Assembly: GCA_021800035.1 (NCBI GenBank)
Contig: JAJYZJ010000004.1
Coordinates: forward strand, 1 to 64,000
Length of the DNA stretch: 64,000 nucleotides
Source: an archaeon
GTDB taxonomy: Archaea; Thermoproteota; Thermoprotei_A; Marsarchaeales; Marsarchaeaceae
Direction of reading: 5' to 3'
The notes below the pieces were generated by a model. That model did no database searches, had not been told where the DNA came from, and was given only the letters and a program-made list of their open reading frames with translations. Positions 58,535 through 64,000 of this stretch are shown piece by piece. How positions within the stretch are numbered: the first letter of the stretch is position 1; every line of letters starts with the position of its first letter. The translations under genes and the position numbers were made by a program.

Positions 58535-59188
58535 TCGTAATGGTTTGACTATGCGAGTTGCTTAAGCTACGCGTCAGAAAGCGCTACTGTCGACATTGGA
58601 ATAGGTCAAGCACGAAGATCGAGTAAAAACCAGATAGTGGATTCGGCACAATCGAGTTTGGATTTGTAATACGCGAATTATGCAGACTGATACACTGAGT
58701 TATCTTAGGGTTCCGAGGTAGTCGACCTTCTTGCTGAGCAAAATGTTTGGGACTATCACAAAAATTATTTGGGGAATGCATTTGCGCAGGTCGTCACCAT
58801 TAATTTCAGCCAGGCTGTTCAGCCTTCCTAAGAGTGAAAGTCCCGGCCCATTTAACCGACCGGAGGGTCTGGATCAGAAGTCGTTCAGGATTGGGAAGTT
58901 CCCAAGATGAATAGGTTCGGCGCGATTCCTGCATTACCATAGTGTTAAGAAAATCTTCTCACTGGCACAACCACTTTGATTTTTGACATTTTGAATCGAC
59001 TACTCGCGCACCCGAGAAGATAACAGGGAAAACTGATTTGTGGGCTTTAATATCGAGTGGTCAAACAGACCGCACGAGCACGCTGCCATTTCTGTGAGTA
59101 GAGCGCGGTAGCAGGACCGGGGATATACAGGCGCGCACATGAGCGCTGACCCCCGAAGCTTAATTATGTTTGACGAGCTGCTTGGCTT

Positions 59189-60283
59189 GTGAACTCCGAG
59201 ACTTCGGTTCCAATCCCGGACAGAACGACGCATCCCTTCTGGATGTATGAAATGATACGCACTCTCCCCGAGAGTTTCAGGGTGAGCGTAGAGCAATCAT
59301 TACAGGCATCACGCGCGCTTGAAGCTCGTAAGACTTTCTTTGTCGGTTGCGGCACCGCGTACTACGCCGGCGCATTTGGGACGAGCCTCTTAAAGAATTA
59401 CGGGGCTAGCTTCGAAGCTTATGAGGCCTTTGAGTTTACTCAAGCCAAAAGCCAGTTAAAGGACTCGCTGGTTGTGGGAATCTCACATAGCGGTGTAACT
59501 AAGACCACGCTCGAGGCGCTGAGGCATGCGCAAACCCAGGGCTCCTCAACCCTTGGCGTAACTCATTATTCTGAAAGCCCGATAACCTCAGTCGCACGGA
59601 AATCATTTGTCATAGGTCCAGGACCAGACAGGTCGCGATGTCACACCAGGGCGTATGTTGATGCGACCGCGGCGGTCCTTGTGATTGGAAGTGCATTGCT
59701 AGAGCTCTCGGGAGCAAAAGCTCCCCCCACAACCTCGTTATACGAGGAAGTTGAGAGTGCGTTACGATTTGCACTGGCTCAAACGGAGGAAACCGCAAAA
59801 CTAGTGGCGAGAGATTGTAGATCCAGCTCCAAAATGTTTATCGCTGGCGTAGGGCCGAGCCTCGTGAATTCAAGAGAAGCTGCGCTCAAGCTCAAGGAAT
59901 CCAGTTATGTGACGGCTGAAGGTATTGGTCTAGAAGAATTGATTCACGGTCCCTGGATGACTTTCGATAGCTCAACCCTAGTTATAGCAATTGACACACT
60001 TCTCGACGAACGGGGTAGGGAGAGAGTTGCGGACCTTGTGACGGCGTCAAAAATTGTAGGAGCCAAAACTTGGGTAGTGGGTCAGGGAGGCTACGGCGAG
60101 GACTACACAGTCAACTTACGAGGGACCTCCTCGACTGCACGCCGCTTTGCCGAGATAATTCCACTCTACTATTTTGCCTATTACAGCGCTCTCGAGCGCG
60201 GCAACAATCCTGATTTCCTTCGCTACCTAGAGCCCAGCTACTGGAAGGCCAGGGGTATTGTTTTCCCTCCGGGGACTCATTGA
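59189..60283 (+). CDS. SIS-domain sugar isomerase, GlmS C-terminal-like, no glutaminase domain
   Basis: HPFWMYEMIRTLPES, TFFVGCGTAYYAGAFG, VVGISHSGVTKTTLEAL, AREAALKLKESSYVTAEGIGLEELIHGP-like region. Confidence 0.93.
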   Translation: MNSETSVPIPDRTTHPFWMYEMIRTLPESFRVSVEQSLQASRALEARKTFFVGCGTAYYAGAFGTSLLKNYGASFEAYEAFEFTQAKSQLKDSLVVGISHSGVTKTTLEALRHAQTQGSSTLGVTHYSESPITSVARKSFVIGPGPDRSRCHTRAYVDATAAVLVIGSALLELSGAKAPPTTSLYEEVESALRFALAQTEETAKLVARDCRSSSKMFIAGVGPSLVNSREAALKLKESSYVTAEGIGLEELIHGPWMTFDSSTLVIAIDTLLDERGRERVADLVTASKIVGAKTWVVGQGGYGEDYTVNLRGTSSTARRFAEIIPLYYFAYYSALERGNNPDFLRYLEPSYWKARGIVFPPGTH

Positions 60284-60478
60284 ACGCGATCTCTCGCAAT
60301 TCATTCTTGCGTGAATATCGATAGCCTAGGTCTGGCCGAGTCAGCTGCAGGGCCTTACGATTTATAGAGGGAGTGTCGCGCTACGAACACTTGCTCTTTC
60401 AATAATCCGTCGATGGACCCCGCTGTATTTCCCTCATCCTGAAAGGAGTGCTTAAGAGGCTCTCCGGTTGGGCGGGCT

Positions 60479-61873
60479 ATGGCTTCCCAAAGCGCGGAAC
60501 TCGTGTCCAACCTGGAGGAGTCTAAGTGGACCTCGGTCCACACCTGGAGCTTGGTTGCTTTTTCTTTCGGAATGCTCCTTGAAAACTATATCTACAGCAT
60601 GTCCTATTACGCGACCGCGTGGTTCAGTGTAGGTGGCGCCCTCGCAGAGGCGCTCCTTATCTGGGCTCCACTATGGCTCATAATCGGCATCATGATCGCT
60701 GGCCCAATCTCGGACAGAATTGGACGAAAAACCACATTCTACCTCACGATGTCCCTATACGCAATTGGCGCGGTTGGCATTGCCTTCACATCCAGTCTTG
60801 CGTCCACACTACCATTCCTCGCGATACTTCTACTAGCTGCTGGTGGAGAGATGAATACCATCATGACCGCCACCCATGAGATAATGCCTCGCAAGCACAG
60901 AAGCAAAGCGGCGTTCTGGGAGATTAACTGCATCAACCTTGGCGGAGTTGTACTAGCCACTGTAGGTCTTGTGAGCACCAACTTCGTCTACAGCACGACG
61001 CCCTCTGTCGTACGGTTTGAGAGGGAGATGATCGGGGCCGCAGCGCTGCTGATCGTGGCTGCTCTCTTCTTTGCTAGGCTGAAGATGCCTGAGTCCGTGC
61101 GGTGGCTCTCGGCAACTGGTCAGCATGACAAGGCGGGCGAAGTGAGTGCCAAGTACTTTGGTAACGTTTCACAGAGTCAATCTTCTTCGAAGACGGCGCA
61201 GACAGCGCCGGTGCTCGGGAAAATGCCTTCCAAGTGGTTCAGATTTATTATCGCGGTAGCAGTAGCCGGAGCTAACGCAGTGGGGTATGGCCTTTTCGTG
61301 CTCGTGCTCCCTTCAAGCTCTACCGTGCTTTCGGCTCACTTTCCAACTATACTACTGACGGCAAACCTGACTGAGTTCATTGTGGGGATAGGGGTAACGC
61401 TGCTAGCCGACCGCTGGAGCAGGAAAGGCTTCCTCCTCATATCCTTTATCGGTACAGTGCTTTTCACCCTCGCCGCCTACTTTACGATAGGCACATGGGA
61501 GAATAATCTGGACTTCTTCTACGCTCTGATGGTGCTTGCCAATATCTTCATCTCTATCAGTTATCTTACGGAAGACACACTCAAGGCGGAGTTCTGGAAC
61601 TCGAAAAGAAGGGGCACATACCTCGGCCTAGTGAGATTCATATCCATAGGTGCGCTCATCCCGGTGACGCTCTTCGTTACCGGCCTCTCGTTAGGGCAGG
61701 GGATTATTTTCAATGCGGCAGTATGGATTGTTGGCCTCGTGGCTGCGGGTGTATGGTTTGTAAAGGGAGTGGAGAGTGGCAAGGGAACGAGCGTAGGAAT
61801 ATGGGAGGAGGGTCAGCCCCAGTCAGTGACAGCGGGAGTTAGGCCTGCTGTAACTGAGGAAGTGAAGAACTGA
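60479..61873 (+). CDS. MFS transporter (sugar/metabolite porter type)
   Basis: GPISDRIGRKTTFYLTMSLYAIG, 12 hydrophobic segments. Confidence 0.93.
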   Translation: MASQSAELVSNLEESKWTSVHTWSLVAFSFGMLLENYIYSMSYYATAWFSVGGALAEALLIWAPLWLIIGIMIAGPISDRIGRKTTFYLTMSLYAIGAVGIAFTSSLASTLPFLAILLLAAGGEMNTIMTATHEIMPRKHRSKAAFWEINCINLGGVVLATVGLVSTNFVYSTTPSVVRFEREMIGAAALLIVAALFFARLKMPESVRWLSATGQHDKAGEVSAKYFGNVSQSQSSSKTAQTAPVLGKMPSKWFRFIIAVAVAGANAVGYGLFVLVLPSSSTVLSAHFPTILLTANLTEFIVGIGVTLLADRWSRKGFLLISFIGTVLFTLAAYFTIGTWENNLDFFYALMVLANIFISISYLTEDTLKAEFWNSKRRGTYLGLVRFISIGALIPVTLFVTGLSLGQGIIFNAAVWIVGLVAAGVWFVKGVESGKGTSVGIWEEGQPQSVTAGVRPAVTEEVKN

Positions 61874-61883
61874 CCGCGCTCGC

Positions 61884-61927
61884 CTTTTTCCTTTTTTTAA
61901 ATTTTTCTTCTTCTCGTTTTTTGTTTC
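61884..61927 (+). terminator. Oligo-T archaeal-type terminator after the MFS gene
   Basis: ttttt-c-ttttttt-aaa-ttttt-cttcttctcg-tttttt runs directly after the stop. Confidence 0.6.
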
Positions 61928-62050
61928 CAATTGTTATCTCGCTTCAGCTAATGCTGGCTTTGCCGAGGCGAGGATGGTGGGAATGGCCCTCATAGTCATA
62001 CGTCATGGACTGCAAGCGTTTTTAGCTCGCGCGCCGTAGAACGGAATTCT

Positions 62051-62962
62051 ATGCGCAAGATATTATTCGATTCTGACACTGCGAGTGATGATACTCTCGC
62101 TCTGCTTCTTGCCATCCGCAAGTTCGAGGTTCTGGGAGTAACTATAGTAGCGGGCAATGTACGCTTTGAGAATCAGGTGCGTAACGCCCTGTTTACGCTC
62201 GAATATTTTGGCTATGATGCCCCTGTCTTCCTGGGCCCTAGGAGGCCGATAATGGGAATCTGGAAGACTGTAGAGGAAGTTCATGGTGCGAATGGGCTGG
62301 GTGGATGGAACTTCCCCGAACCTTCGAAAAGCCCCGAATCGGAGTTCGCCGCGGATGCTCTGCTCAGGATTTCGAAGGTGTATTCTGGCGAACTTGAGAT
62401 ACTTGCCGTGTCTCCTCTTACAAACATCGCGCTTGCATATCTTAAGGACCCTGCGATAGTGCGGCGCGTGAAAAAGCTCTGGGTTATGGGGGGCGCCTTT
62501 TATCGGGGAAACACAACCCAGATTGCGGAATTCAACTTTTGGGTCGATCCCGAAGCTGCGCGTATCGTGTTGAACGCTGGCTTTGACGTTACAATAGTAC
62601 CCTGGGAAACTGCCGAACAATCTGCGTGTATTTCGAAGGCTGACTGGGAAGATATAGCTAGGCGAAAGACAAAAGCGTCGGAATTCTTCGTCAGGTCCAA
62701 CGCCGCGCTACTAAACTACAGCATTCGCAGCGGAGCAGAAGGGAGCGTGCACCCCGACAGCCTGACCGCGGCGATTGCATTTGACCAATCGATAGTCACG
62801 GAGGCCAGAACGTTAGCAGTGGACGTAGAAACATGCGCTGGAGGGAGGGGGGCTATGCTACTTGACAGCTACGGACTAACCGGCAAACAGCCAAATGCCA
62901 GCGTGGTTTACAGGGCCGATTCGTCCAAATTCAGAGAACTGGTTCTTTCTCAGCTGTCCTAG
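62051..62962 (+). CDS. Inosine-uridine-type nucleoside hydrolase
   Basis: [18 protein letters not shown] (DxDxxxDD), [26 protein letters not shown]. Confidence 0.93.
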   Translation: MRKILFDSDTASDDTLALLLAIRKFEVLGVTIVAGNVRFENQVRNALFTLEYFGYDAPVFLGPRRPIMGIWKTVEEVHGANGLGGWNFPEPSKSPESEFAADALLRISKVYSGELEILAVSPLTNIALAYLKDPAIVRRVKKLWVMGGAFYRGNTTQIAEFNFWVDPEAARIVLNAGFDVTIVPWETAEQSACISKADWEDIARRKTKASEFFVRSNAALLNYSIRSGAEGSVHPDSLTAAIAFDQSIVTEARTLAVDVETCAGGRGAMLLDSYGLTGKQPNASVVYRADSSKFRELVLSQLS

Positions 62963-63007
62963 AGTTGCAGAAGCAACCTTTCCCTCTCTTCATGCCATTA
63001 CTGCGCT

Positions 63008-63745
63008 TCAAGTCAGGGCAACGGCTCTGCACGGGCCTCCATCCGCGCCGATAACGTTTAGAGGAGCAAAGCAGAACCACGCCCTTCTACTCTTACTGCC
63101 TGCGAGCACCAAATCCAGATGCGCAAGCTCTTCGATTATGAGGATTTCTTGTGAGAGAAGAGCTTTATGCACTTCGGAAGGAGAGCTGGTTGTGACTGGG
63201 CCATGCGCCGCAACGCTTCCAGCCCAGCCAGCAATGCTCAGACAATCCGTGCCCACAGCCTTTACGCCCTTGGAGGCTAGGTGATTAGCAGCATCAAGGC
63301 CGAGGTATGGCCACTCAAAGAGATACTCGCTCGTCATAGCTCGTTTCTTGTCCCAGCCTGTGTGGAGCATTACCACGTCGCCACGCTGGATCTGCTCGTC
63401 GAACTGTTCCAGCGCGCCAACGCCAATCTCTTCTCCACTTCTCCTTGGCGAAAGATCAAGCACAACCCCCGCTCCAACAAACTTCTCTATGGGAATGTCA
63501 CTCACCTTCTTACCTTCGGCTATAAAGTGAGCCGGAACGTCAACATGTGTGCCGGTATGAGTTGTCATTCGCTTCAAGAGAGTGAGCGCGTAGCCATCCC
63601 GGGCAGTCCAGAGTGTTTGCTCGAAGCTTGGTTGCGGGTGAGTGGGCCAGGAGGGCATTCCATTGTAGAGAGTGTGACTAAGGTCAATAATTTTAGCGGG
63701 CGGGGATAAGTTAGATTTGGTATCTGAACACATTCGATTTACCAC
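63008..63745 (-). CDS. Cyclase family protein (kynurenine formamidase-like)
   Basis: IIDLSHTLYNGMPSWPTHP, THTGTHVDVPAHF, VMLHTGWDKK, GTDCLSI. Confidence 0.93.
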   Translation of the reverse strand: MVNRMCSDTKSNLSPPAKIIDLSHTLYNGMPSWPTHPQPSFEQTLWTARDGYALTLLKRMTTHTGTHVDVPAHFIAEGKKVSDIPIEKFVGAGVVLDLSPRRSGEEIGVGALEQFDEQIQRGDVVMLHTGWDKKRAMTSEYLFEWPYLGLDAANHLASKGVKAVGTDCLSIAGWAGSVAAHGPVTTSSPSEVHKALLSQEILIIEELAHLDLVLAGSKSRRAWFCFAPLNVIGADGGPCRAVALT

Positions 63746-63881
63746 TGGTGAGCTGGAAGGTCCGCGCGCTTTGGCCGTGAGAGGACTTCACCGGCTTTAA
63801 CTCGCGGTGATTCTGACGGGTCTAATAATAGGCCTGTGACTGGGCGGCTTGGGAAGCTTGGTCGGAGGAGCACGCCGGTTC

Positions 63882-64000
63882 TCACCTCTTAACAGCAAAG
63901 TTCTCCTTCAGATACGGGATCACTTCCTTCCCAACGGTTTTTATCGCCATTTGCTGGTCGGGACTTGAGCTCATGAACACCACTTCCTTGAATCCAGCCT
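63882..64000 (-). CDS. C-terminus of an LLM-class oxidoreductase, truncated by the window edge
   Basis: Frame reads AGFKEVVFMSSSPDQQMAIKTVGKEVIPYLKENFAVKR*. Confidence 0.6.
   Translation of the reverse strand, partial: AGFKEVVFMSSSPDQQMAIKTVGKEVIPYLKENFAVKR

Noticed and set aside
62063-62620. 185-aa minus-strand ORF
   Set aside because: Antisense to the nucleoside hydrolase with its DxDxxxDD motif.

Overview
This 64-kb window looks archaeal: TATA boxes sit close to start codons, one secreted protein has a Ser/Thr/Pro stalk plus a C-terminal membrane anchor, and there is a KaiC-like ATPase and many zinc ribbons. It is dominated by a catabolic island. The most interesting locus is a co-directional minus-strand block (about 26.7 to 11.6 kb) encoding: an amidohydrolase, a two-subunit 3-oxoacid CoA-transferase, an acetone/acetophenone-carboxylase gamma-type zinc protein, HyuA/HyuB/HyuA-type subunits, an unrecognised 270-aa protein, an LLM oxidoreductase and a three-subunit molybdenum hydroxylase. 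With the thiolase, acyl-CoA ligase, MaoC and CaiB-type genes at 2.9-10.3 kb it suggests an ATP-dependent ketone carboxylation pathway (ketone -> 3-oxoacid -> 3-oxoacyl-CoA -> thiolysis). Other loci: an Opp/Dpp-type ABC transporter with separate binding protein, a UbiD decarboxylase, a homogentisate pathway cluster (HPPD/FAH/HGD), and a coiled-coil/SPFH-zinc-ribbon/zinc-ribbon trio resembling the bacterial YdjGHI arrangement. Gene-poor gaps contain decayed genes that I found by translating beyond the supplied ORFs: an HTH-PIN pair with in-frame stops, a TnpB C-terminus, an EmrB/QacA-type MFS fragment, an MvaI/BcnI-like restriction endonuclease fragment and a frameshifted surface protein gene. 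No tRNA, rRNA or CRISPR array was seen. All family calls are from reading motifs by eye; no searches were run.
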